DNA of 54,908 nucleotides, taken from the IMG/VR virus record IMGVR_UViG_3300015245_000530, positions 1-54,908 of that record; one strand, written 5' to 3'. Positions 22,138 through 28,974 of the stretch are shown here, one piece after another (the stretch's first letter is position 1; the number at the start of each line of letters is the position of its first letter). The translations under genes were made by a program, and so were the position numbers. The notes beneath the pieces were generated by a model. The model was not told the origin of the DNA. It ran no database searches and saw nothing but the letters and a program-made list of their open reading frames with translations. The stretch is from a virus.

Positions 22138-22172
22138 ACAAAAGCAAACGGCGCGGGTCGTTGCCCGCGCCG
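22138..22172 (-). terminator. Rho-independent terminator after the porin gene
   Basis: Read on the minus strand, a perfect 9-bp GC stem (CGGCGCGGG / CCCGCGCCG, arms at 22164-22172 and 22149-22157) with a six-base loop is followed by TTTGCTTTTGT. It lies 37 bases after the porin stop and points the same way. A dedicated terminator marks the porin gene as a separate transcription unit. Confidence 0.75.
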
Positions 22173-22208
22173 CCGAACATGCACCACAACCGCAGGTGCG
22201 GCAAGTCG

Positions 22209-22919
22209 TCAGAATTTGTAGTTCAACTCCGCACGCACGACGTCAACTCTATCTTTCTGCGTGAATACGAGGCCCGGCATCGCTGGGGCGGCAGCATTGA
22301 AGCTTCCGAAGTCGTATTGCAGATATTTAACGCCGAGAATCCAATTTTGGGCAAGCGGAAATTTGACGCCGCCGCCCCATACGAAACCATCCATCGTCGG
22401 AGACGCGCTGGCGTTGAGGGCGGCTCTGCCAGTCAAGTCTTGCACCGTGAAGGAGCCGCCTCCCCATCCCCAACCGACCGTTCCGTAAAGCAGAGCGTGA
22501 CCGACCGGAATGATGCCGAACTCGCCGCGAATCGAGGCGAGCCATGAGTTCTTGCTGTTCGTCGTGATGAGACCAGGCATCGTTGCGCTGCCGGTAATAT
22601 TCGCGCCATCAACATCGCCTTCCAGACCGGCGTAGATGACATTCGCGAAACGGTACCCATAGCCCGCCTGAAAGCCACCGACGAACCCCTGCGGCGCAGC
22701 GGAGAGATTCGCGATCGGTACAGCTTGGAACGCGGCGGACGCATTCCCGAGGTCCCAACCATAGCCGACGTTGACGCCGACATAGGGGCCAGAGAACGGA
22801 TCATAATTCACGTATTGGATTGGTTGCGGCAAAGCCTTCGTGTGCAAGTCGGCCGCATGAGCGGTGCCTGCCACGGATACGGCGGCCAGGGCCGCCAGCA
22901 TAGAAACGCGAATAGACAT
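22209..22919 (-). CDS. Omp25/Omp31-type outer-membrane beta-barrel protein
   Basis: 236 residues. A signal peptide is clear (MSIRVSMLAALAAVSVAGTA then HA/AD cleavage at about 22). The mature protein matches the small Omp25/Omp31 barrel family of Hyphomicrobiales: SGPYVGVNVGYGWDLG, GGFQAGYGYRFANVIYAGLE, GEFGIIPVGHALLYGTVGWG, VWGGGVKFPLAQNWILGVKY, and a final aromatic LNYKF recognised by the BAM complex. Such chromosomal proteins sit in the outer membrane. In a phage it is a moron, possibly altering receptors or excluding other phages. AAGGA nine bases before the ATG supports the start. It lies downstream of a holin-like gene and has its own terminator. Confidence 0.9.
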   Translation of the reverse strand: MSIRVSMLAALAAVSVAGTAHAADLHTKALPQPIQYVNYDPFSGPYVGVNVGYGWDLGNASAAFQAVPIANLSAAPQGFVGGFQAGYGYRFANVIYAGLEGDVDGANITGSATMPGLITTNSKNSWLASIRGEFGIIPVGHALLYGTVGWGWGGGSFTVQDLTGRAALNASASPTMDGFVWGGGVKFPLAQNWILGVKYLQYDFGSFNAAAPAMPGLVFTQKDRVDVVRAELNYKF

Positions 22920-22965
22920 TGTTGGTGGTCCTTCTGTGGTGCCCGGTGCCGCCGAGCGCGGTATG

Positions 22966-23262
22966 TCAGATCCGATCCGGCGTGATTTTCGGCTGCATCG
23001 AGTCCGCTGCGACCTGCCGTATCTCTTGGCTTACAGGGTTCGGTACAGTGATGATTTTCTTCACGTCAGGCAGCGCTGCAGCGGCCGCCAGTTTGGACGA
23101 GTCGGTATGGGCGCTGTAAGACCATGCGGCCGTCGCTATGGCCACCACGGCGGCTCCTACGTCGCTGGCGGACCCAGCGGGTATCCACCCCTTTCCGACG
23201 ACATAGGCGAGGCCGGCGGGAAGCAGGGCGCGGAGGATTCCCAGCAATTGGTCTTGGTTCAT
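22966..23262 (-). CDS. Pam3-gp28-like putative holin
   Basis: 98 residues. The N-terminal 60 match the small phage membrane family typified by Pam3 gp28: MNQDQLLGILRALLPAGLAY, VVGKGWIPAGSASDVGAAVV and AIATAAWSYSAHTDSSKLAA; two hydrophobic helices joined by a GWIP turn. The C-terminal part is polar and probably lies in the cytoplasm. Position right after the endolysin gene (106 bases) supports a holin role. Its stop is 47 bases before the porin gene. Confidence 0.7.
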   Translation of the reverse strand: MNQDQLLGILRALLPAGLAYVVGKGWIPAGSASDVGAAVVAIATAAWSYSAHTDSSKLAAAAALPDVKKIITVPNPVSQEIRQVAADSMQPKITPDRI

Positions 23263-23368
23263 GACGGCGGTCTCCTGAGCTTTGCAGCCCCAGTTCCGCC
23301 TTACCCTGAAATTGTATGTCGCGTCTACCTTGCCTGTGACGGTTTAGCCGCGGTGTTGCCCGCACGCA

Positions 23369-24016
23369 TCACAAACCGAATTCCGGCTTCCACAAGCGCA
23401 GTTGCCGACGACGCTCATCAAGGCCATTCAGGCCACCATTCAATTTGCGGGTTTCCCCGACAATGTCATTGGCTTCAGCGAACGGAAGGCACCCGCACGC
23501 GATCCAGTCCGCCACGCCACATTCCAGAGCGTGGTCGGGATCGACGAGGAGTTCCGGGTCGTCCAGCACGCTGAACCCCGCCTTGTGCGCATCCAGCACC
23601 TTCTGCAGAATGGCATGGCCATCGCGGCCAGTGACCTGCGTGAGCCCGGCGCCGCGGAAATCATAACCGTCGGTGCTCGGCGGCGGCGCATTCCCCATGC
23701 GTCCGCCGTATGCGATCTCACCTATCATCTTCTCATTGTGCGCCCAGCGCTGTGCCATCGCCGGCGTAAAGTGAGTGGGGAAGATAACACGCAATCGTTG
23801 TGCCGTGTAATTTAGTGATTCGACCATTTCCAATCCCTGATCGCATTCTTCGGAGGCTTGCGCAAAAAAATGCGCGACGGCCATCGGCTTGCCTGCAATG
23901 CCATAGGTGTCCAGCACGCGCTGCCCTGAGGCAACGATTCCCTCCAACAGGCCGGGCACGTGCGCATCTCCATGTGGCCAACGCCGACGCATCGTCTCAA
24001 TTGTGAGTTCGATCAT
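23369..24016 (-). CDS. GH19-family (chitinase class I-like) endolysin
   Basis: 215 residues from the ATG at 24016, chosen because a run of six G lies six bases upstream; longer in-frame starts give an unlikely N-terminus. It would cleave peptidoglycan glycan chains at lysis. Family blocks: AVAHFFAQASEECDQG with the catalytic glutamate, LNYTAQRLRVIFPTHFTPAM, GEIAYGGRMGN, then YDFRGAGLTQVTGRDGH, the characteristic GxGLxQxTGR box, and a helical C-terminus (LNGGLNGLDERRRQLRLW). Length is normal. There is no signal peptide, so release needs a holin. The ATG overlaps the stop of a small membrane protein. Confidence 0.9.
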   Translation of the reverse strand: MIELTIETMRRRWPHGDAHVPGLLEGIVASGQRVLDTYGIAGKPMAVAHFFAQASEECDQGLEMVESLNYTAQRLRVIFPTHFTPAMAQRWAHNEKMIGEIAYGGRMGNAPPPSTDGYDFRGAGLTQVTGRDGHAILQKVLDAHKAGFSVLDDPELLVDPDHALECGVADWIACGCLPFAEANDIVGETRKLNGGLNGLDERRRQLRLWKPEFGL

Positions 24017-24153
24017 TGGCATCCCCCCAGGAACATAATAGTTCCGACGGCCACACGTTGCGGACAACCATGAAAAGTCTTGTTGAGGACAATTGCGATT
24101 CCGGCCAACGCGATGGTCAGCAATATCACCCCGACAATCTCGCGCGTCGCCAT
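24013..24153 (-). CDS. Small single-helix membrane protein, pinholin-like size
   Basis: 46 residues from the ATG at 24153 (GGAGG ten bases upstream, four bases after the previous stop). I translate a basic start (MATRE), one membrane helix (IVGVILLTIALAGIAIVL), then a short tail with two cysteines (FHGCPQ; FLGGCQ). Its stop overlaps the endolysin start, so both are made together. Size and position suit a holin, antiholin or anchor, but nothing specific identifies it. Confidence 0.55.
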   Translation of the reverse strand: MATREIVGVILLTIALAGIAIVLNKTFHGCPQRVAVGTIMFLGGCQ

Positions 24154-24157
24154 GCCT

Positions 24158-24541
24158 TCAGCGACCTCCATTCACATTGGCGAGATCGGTTGTCGCCCGC
24201 TGCACCTGTGCCTTCTTCACCACAGCGCTGGGTGGCGGATTTTTGCGTGCCTCGGCAGCGAAACGATCAAGCATCGCGTATTTCGCCGGGTCATGGCAAA
24301 ACCAATTCGATTTGGATGACGGGACCATCGTGTTCGCCTCGGACATGAGCTTCGGGACGTACAAGCGGCAGTTGCCCGACACCACGTAGCGCTTGTCGTC
24401 TGGGTCGAGCTCGTACTGCGGCTTGCCGCCGTCGGTGACCGGCTTGCCGTCCCTCATCACCGGGACGAGGATCTCTCGCCCATCGTAGTCGCGGCCCTTG
24501 GACCATGCTGGACAGTTCTCGCAGCTGTGCGAATTGTGCAT
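24158..24541 (-). CDS. Hypothetical protein with N-terminal cysteines
   Basis: 127 residues. Cysteines cluster early (SHSCENCPAW) and recur (GNCRLYVP, NWFCHDPAKY), a pattern of small phage metal-binding proteins with a CxxC. The rest is polar, ending in a basic tail. It lies between a tail-associated hypothetical and the lysis genes; its ATG touches the stop of the former. Function unknown. Confidence 0.6.
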   Translation of the reverse strand: MHNSHSCENCPAWSKGRDYDGREILVPVMRDGKPVTDGGKPQYELDPDDKRYVVSGNCRLYVPKLMSEANTMVPSSKSNWFCHDPAKYAMLDRFAAEARKNPPPSAVVKKAQVQRATTDLANVNGGR

Positions 24542-25107
24542 CAGGACGCCTCCTCTTCTGCTTGCCCGGCCGCCGCCCCGGCTGCCGCGATCGCCTCGTC
24601 GGTGACGATCTTCGTGCGAAGTTCGCTCATCAAATCGTTCACCTGCTTGTGGTGCTGTTTGGCAAGCTCCAGGTGGCCCGCGACCACCGGCTTGCGCGCC
24701 TCGTCAGCGGAGGCAAGCTCGGCCTCGAAGTTCCCAACCTGCTCCACCAACGCCGGCAGGACGAGCTCGTGGTTGGCGACCTCGGCCCTCTGCTGCGCCT
24801 GATGCCGCTTGAGCGCGTCCACGTTGTCGCGCAGCTTCGCGGCGCGCGCCTTGAGCCACGGCGCGAGGTAGGACTCGATCTGCTTACGATCCGTGAACCC
24901 CTCGCCAGCCCCGAACCCCTCGATGGTGCCGTGCTTGTGGTCGCCATGCCAATGGATGGCCATGATCCTGTCGCCGGGCACTTCGCGGACTGACCCACTC
25001 ATGTTCGGAATGATGGCGGGGAACCCATCACCGCAAACGTACCCCTCGCCGTCGAGGTCGACCCAGCGGTTGCCGGGGACGACCGTCATATTGGTGAACT
25101 CGCGCAT
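24541..25107 (-). CDS. Hypothetical protein downstream of tail fibres
   Basis: 188 residues from the ATG at 25107 (AGGGAG upstream); an in-frame start at 25164 would overlap the fibre gene. The N-terminal 75 residues (VPGNRWVDLDGEGYVCGDGF; IMAIHWHGDHKHGTIEG) resemble the phage module found after tail-fibre genes and may aid fibre assembly. Residues 80-170 are a coiled coil (LKARAAKLRDNVDALKRHQA; LELAKQHHKQVNDLMSEL). The tail is Ala/Glu-rich. A chaperone or fibre-linked protein is inference only. Confidence 0.55.
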   Translation of the reverse strand: MREFTNMTVVPGNRWVDLDGEGYVCGDGFPAIIPNMSGSVREVPGDRIMAIHWHGDHKHGTIEGFGAGEGFTDRKQIESYLAPWLKARAAKLRDNVDALKRHQAQQRAEVANHELVLPALVEQVGNFEAELASADEARKPVVAGHLELAKQHHKQVNDLMSELRTKIVTDEAIAAAGAAAGQAEEEAS

Positions 25108-25160
25108 GTTTTCTCCCTGTTTCACCGAGCGAGAGCAGAAGATATGGCAACGCGTCAACC

Positions 25161-26414
25161 TCAAATGCCGCCATCAACTGACAATGATATCTGAAGATCA
25201 TCGCCGACAGCGGCTCCAGCATTGCCGGTGGCCGTTATGAATATATCCTCCGTCGTTGCAGAAATCGAAGTTGAGCTACAATCATTAGTGCCAATTGATC
25301 TCACCTGACCATTGCTGGCTAACGGATTGTAGCCAGTTGCTGTCGGTGTCGCCCTCATCGTGACGGGATTCCTTGTGGACATAAATACCGGGTTTGCTCC
25401 TAGCTTTCCTACAATCGCATGCAATATCGCTGCTGGATTTGTGGCCTGCGCAGGGGCCGTCCCGTATGGGAACGTCTTCCAGAAATGCCGCTTACACCCG
25501 AGAAGCGCCCGCTCGAAGGGGACGCGCTCGAAGGAGCTGACGAAGCCCGAGTCCTCGCATTGGACATCGTCGATCTGGATTGAATCGTCAGCACCAGCCG
25601 TTCCTACAGGCGTCCAAGTAAATTGCACCTCACCCTGCGTAGCATTCGTAGGAAGCGTTGCAGAGGCGATCGCAGATATCGTACCCTGCGTGCTGACCGA
25701 AAGGCTGGCCGAGCCGGAGACGACGTTCGTCTCGCTGGTGAAACCGCCGCCTCGCTTGGCCACGGCGCCCGTACCGACGTAGAGCGTGCAGGTGATTGTC
25801 CCGCTGGCGGGCGACCAGTTCGCGCCCGACTTGACCACCGCGCTCAATGCGACCTTCTTGCTGCGAAGACGGAAGACCTCATCCGTATCGAGCGGAAATC
25901 CGAACGTGTACGCACCAGTACCAGTCTGGCCGTTGTTCCTGCTGACCTTGGCGGCGAGCTGTGACGTGTTCGTCAGGCCGGTGGCCGCCGCGACGACCGA
26001 CGCCTGGTTAGTGCCCGTCGCAATGTACCAACGATCGGCAGTGTACTGCGTCGTGGAGGCTGGGACCGCGAAGCTCGAACTCGACCCGGCACCCCGCTGC
26101 CATACCTCCATCCCGCCGTTGTCTCCGAGCACGTTGCGGTTTGGCCCGGGAATTAAGATCAGGTGCGCGACCGTGTCGAGCATGGCCCACGGGACGAAAC
26201 TGGTTCCGTCGTGGATGCTGAGCACGTTCAGCGCGGCCGCGGTGTTCAGCCACTCCTGACCGGCGACGAGCGCCGACGACGCGCCGGGGCCGAGCGTCGG
26301 CGCCGACGAACCGGAGAATTTGGAGATGACGGCGGCGAGGCCAGAACTGATGTCGCCGCACAGCGACGCCCCACTGAGCGGAGAACCCGGGATGATGACT
26401 GCGCCCTGGGACAT
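25161..26414 (-). CDS. Tail fibre-like protein A
   Basis: 417 residues. The first 85 residues form a module shared with the two fibre genes upstream: MSQGAVIIPGSPLSG, APTLGPGASSALVAG, EWLNTAAAL and a DGTSFVPWAMLDTV block. Then comes a lectin-like beta-sandwich region conserved in its neighbour: DNGGMEVWQRGAGSSSSFAV, YTADRWYIATGTNQAS, SRNNGQTGTGAYTFGFPLDT and ADDSIQIDDVQCEDS. The C-terminal 100 residues diverge. No signal peptide. This is the carbohydrate-binding-module layout of phage receptor-binding proteins. It is the third fibre gene in transcription order. Confidence 0.8.
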   Translation of the reverse strand: MSQGAVIIPGSPLSGASLCGDISSGLAAVISKFSGSSAPTLGPGASSALVAGQEWLNTAAALNVLSIHDGTSFVPWAMLDTVAHLILIPGPNRNVLGDNGGMEVWQRGAGSSSSFAVPASTTQYTADRWYIATGTNQASVVAAATGLTNTSQLAAKVSRNNGQTGTGAYTFGFPLDTDEVFRLRSKKVALSAVVKSGANWSPASGTITCTLYVGTGAVAKRGGGFTSETNVVSGSASLSVSTQGTISAIASATLPTNATQGEVQFTWTPVGTAGADDSIQIDDVQCEDSGFVSSFERVPFERALLGCKRHFWKTFPYGTAPAQATNPAAILHAIVGKLGANPVFMSTRNPVTMRATPTATGYNPLASNGQVRSIGTNDCSSTSISATTEDIFITATGNAGAAVGDDLQISLSVDGGI

Positions 26415-26416
26415 CG

Positions 26417-27676
26417 TTAAATCCCCGCGTCAGCTTGAGCGTGGATATAGATCAAGTGATTCGCGGCCGCGGCTGCAGCTGCGATGATAAGCACGTGTTC
26501 AGGCGATGGATTGTTAGTATCGACTGTGACAGCCAAATCCGCCGCCGCCGTTTGATCTCTCCAATTGGCGTTCGCCTGCGTTGGATTGTATGTCGTGATC
26601 GTGGGCGTCACTCTCATGGGGATGCTGTCACCCCATAGATATCCTGTTTGCGCCGCCGCAGCGGATACAACACCCAAAGAGCCTGCCAGAGCTCCATTTT
26701 GAACTGGTGCCGTTCCGTAGGGGAATGTTTTACGATAATGACGTTTGAGCTTCGGCAGCAGGAAATCGAACGGCAGGCGCTCGAACAGGCTGGCGAACAC
26801 GCCGGTCTCCAGCTGCACGTCATCAATCTGGATGCTATCATCAGCGCCGGCGGTGCCGACCGGCGTCCAAGTGAACTGAAGCTCCCCTTGCGTAGCTGTG
26901 GTCGGTACCGTCGCCGCGCTCGTGGCGGTTATGATACCCTGCGTGCTCACGGCAAGGTTCACCGAACCGGTCAGCACCGTGGTCTCCGAGGTGAAACCGC
27001 CGCCGCGTTTACCGACCGCACCTGTGCCGACATAGAAGTTGACGGTCAGTGTGCCAGACGCGGGCGACCAGTTTGCTCCGGCCTTGGCCACAACCTGGAG
27101 CGAGACCTTTTGGCCGCGCAGGCGCAGCAGTTCGTCAGTGTCGAGCGGGTAGCCGAAGATGTAGGCCGTCGTGCCGGTCTGGCCGTTGTTGCGAAGCATC
27201 TTCGCGGCGATGTTGGAGTTGCTTCCCAGGCCGTTCACCAATCCCGTGACGGCCGAGATGACAGACGCTTCGTTGGCTCCTGTCGTCACGTACCAGCGAT
27301 CCGCCGTGTATGCCGTGCTCGACGCACCGACTGCAAACGATGAGGATGAGCCGGCGCCCCGCTGCCACACCTCGAAGCCGCCATTGTCGATGACGTTGCG
27401 CAGCGCCTGCGGCGTCCACGCGAGGTGGTTGACCGTGTCCATCGACATGAACGGCAGGAACTGCGCGCCGTCATATAACTTGTGCACCTCGATCGTATTC
27501 ACGGTATCGAACCAGCTCTGGAACGCGACCAGCGCACCCGATGCGCCGGGCCCGATCGTCGGAGCGGAGTTGCCCGAGTACTTCGAGGTGATCGCGGCAA
27601 ACGACGAATTGATATCGGCCGCTGCCGCAGCGCCGGTGAGCGGCGAGCCGGGTAGGAGGATGGCGCCCTGCGACAT
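26417..27676 (-). CDS. Tail fibre-like protein B (paralogue of A)
   Basis: 419 residues; AGGAG nine bases before the ATG. It is a close paralogue of the next gene over almost its whole length: same start (MSQGAILLPGSPLTG), VIDNGGFEVWQRGAG, YTADRWYVTTGANEAS, RNNGQTGTTAYIFGYPLDTD, ANWSPASGTLTVNFYVGTG and ADDSIQIDDVQLE. The last 90 residues differ, so binding specificity probably lies there. The two genes are separated by two bases, pointing to tandem duplication with C-terminal diversification. Role: receptor recognition at the tail tip. Confidence 0.8.
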   Translation of the reverse strand: MSQGAILLPGSPLTGAAAAADINSSFAAITSKYSGNSAPTIGPGASGALVAFQSWFDTVNTIEVHKLYDGAQFLPFMSMDTVNHLAWTPQALRNVIDNGGFEVWQRGAGSSSSFAVGASSTAYTADRWYVTTGANEASVISAVTGLVNGLGSNSNIAAKMLRNNGQTGTTAYIFGYPLDTDELLRLRGQKVSLQVVAKAGANWSPASGTLTVNFYVGTGAVGKRGGGFTSETTVLTGSVNLAVSTQGIITATSAATVPTTATQGELQFTWTPVGTAGADDSIQIDDVQLETGVFASLFERLPFDFLLPKLKRHYRKTFPYGTAPVQNGALAGSLGVVSAAAAQTGYLWGDSIPMRVTPTITTYNPTQANANWRDQTAAADLAVTVDTNNPSPEHVLIIAAAAAAANHLIYIHAQADAGI

Positions 27677-27688
27677 GCGATGTTTCTC

Positions 27689-28870
27689 CTAGAGGCAAAT
27701 ATAAATAGTCCCAACGGCGGTGTACTGGATGTTGGTGTGGGCGTTTCCGCTACCACTATTATTGATACTGATTCCAGTGGTTGAACTGCCCGTATTGCCG
27801 GATGCAGCGGCTTGTCCGGGACCACCACCAGCCGTCTGGGTCGCTCCAGCAATAACTGATGTGTGAAGATGTCCTGGATCTATGACGATATGGTTATGGG
27901 TAGCCAATTGCGCCGTAGTTATGCTGACGACTTGCGACCCACCCGTCGCCATCGCCGTGATCCCGTCCGGGGTCAGTGTCAGCGAGGTGAGGCGAGACGC
28001 AGCCGAGTTGCCCATATCATCAAGACCGGCAAGAACTGCGCCGCGCAGATCAGGCGTCCCAATCGTCTTGTTGGCCGCGAAGTCGGCCGCGGCGCTTGCT
28101 CCCCGGCCGCCGGAGACCGGGCATATCGTGTCTGGCAACCCGTTGTAGAGATACGTGAAGAGGTTGATCGCGGTGGCGCTGGCGAGTTCCGTGGCGCCAG
28201 AAGACGCCGACCCTATCGTGCGGCCGCTCGCCCTCACTGCGCCGCTGATGGCATTGTTCTTGGTCGGCATCCAGAAGCACGCGCCGGTCGGCAGCGTGAA
28301 TCCGGGCGTCGCCAGCGCCCTGGTGAAGCCAAATACGTACCAGATGCCGATACCCTGGTATACGAGCGTCCACTGGTCGCCGGGCTGCGTGGTGATGTCC
28401 TGGAGGCCTGGGGTGACGATGGTGCCCGCGCCGTAGGTGAGCTTGAGGTTGCCCGACGCCTGGCACTTCTTCTCCTCGCCGACCTGCGCGGCAGTGCCGA
28501 AGTTCGTCACCGTCGCCGAACCGCTGATGATGATGAACGTCTGCGGCGCGGCGCCGACGTCGACGGTCGCGGCGCTCGCGAGCATGGCGATCCCGCCGCC
28601 CATCTTCGGCAACCAGTTGGAGTTGACCACGTCGAGGTTCGCGGAGCGGTTCCAGTTGACGCCGTCGAACCACTTGAGCGCGGGGAAGTTGACGTTCGTG
28701 GTGTCGAACCACGTCTGGAACTCTTGCGCCGCCGTGCCGGGTCCGTTGGTCGGCGCCGACGCGCCGGAGTTCTGGGAAGCTATGGCGTTCCAGGCCTGGT
28801 TCATCAGGCCGGCGAACGTCACCATGGAAAACGATCCGCCGGTGGGGACGTTGTAGGAACCCTGCGACAT
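27689..28870 (-). CDS. Tail fibre protein with C-terminal tail-collar domain
   Basis: 393 residues. The N-terminal 85 residues share the anchor module of the other fibre genes (MSQGSYNVPTGGSF; NSGASAPTNGPGTAAQEFQT; WFDTTNVNFPALKWFDG). The middle resembles a lectin-like strand region, and the C-terminal half is a phage tail-collar domain: GFTLPTGACFWMPTKNN, TIGTPDLRGAVLAGLDDMGN, LATHNHIVIDPGHLHTSVI with metal-binding-like His residues, ending NIQYTAVGTIYICL, which matches the usual LxxxWIIKL-type end. Forms a trimeric tip fibre. Start ATG overlaps the stop of the 34-residue gene. Confidence 0.85.
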   Translation of the reverse strand: MSQGSYNVPTGGSFSMVTFAGLMNQAWNAIASQNSGASAPTNGPGTAAQEFQTWFDTTNVNFPALKWFDGVNWNRSANLDVVNSNWLPKMGGGIAMLASAATVDVGAAPQTFIIISGSATVTNFGTAAQVGEEKKCQASGNLKLTYGAGTIVTPGLQDITTQPGDQWTLVYQGIGIWYVFGFTRALATPGFTLPTGACFWMPTKNNAISGAVRASGRTIGSASSGATELASATAINLFTYLYNGLPDTICPVSGGRGASAAADFAANKTIGTPDLRGAVLAGLDDMGNSAASRLTSLTLTPDGITAMATGGSQVVSITTAQLATHNHIVIDPGHLHTSVIAGATQTAGGGPGQAAASGNTGSSTTGISINNSGSGNAHTNIQYTAVGTIYICL

Positions 28871-28974
28871 CAGCCGCGCCTTCTAAAATCAGCGTAGAAA
28901 ACCAGGTTGCCGGCGACGCGGTTCGCTCCCCACTCGATCGGGATCGGCGTTCCTTTTGGCAGTTGTTGTGACAT
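28870..28974 (-). CDS. 34-residue stand-alone copy of the tail-tip N-terminal motif
   Basis: A very short frame that exactly fills the space between two genes: its ATG shares one base with the tip protein stop (TGATG), and its TGA overlaps the fibre start. It encodes MSQQLPKG followed by TPIPIEWGANRVAGNLVFYA and DFRRRG. Aligned with the large tip protein, residues 8-33 match its residues 29-54 (TPIPVGWGTGRLAGNLIYYA, DFRSI) at 17 of 26 positions. So the small gene is a detached, diverged copy of that strand-rich N-terminal element. Perfect coupling on both sides argues that it is expressed. Role unknown; possibly a plug or assembly strand for the tip. Confidence 0.7.
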   Translation of the reverse strand: MSQQLPKGTPIPIEWGANRVAGNLVFYADFRRRG

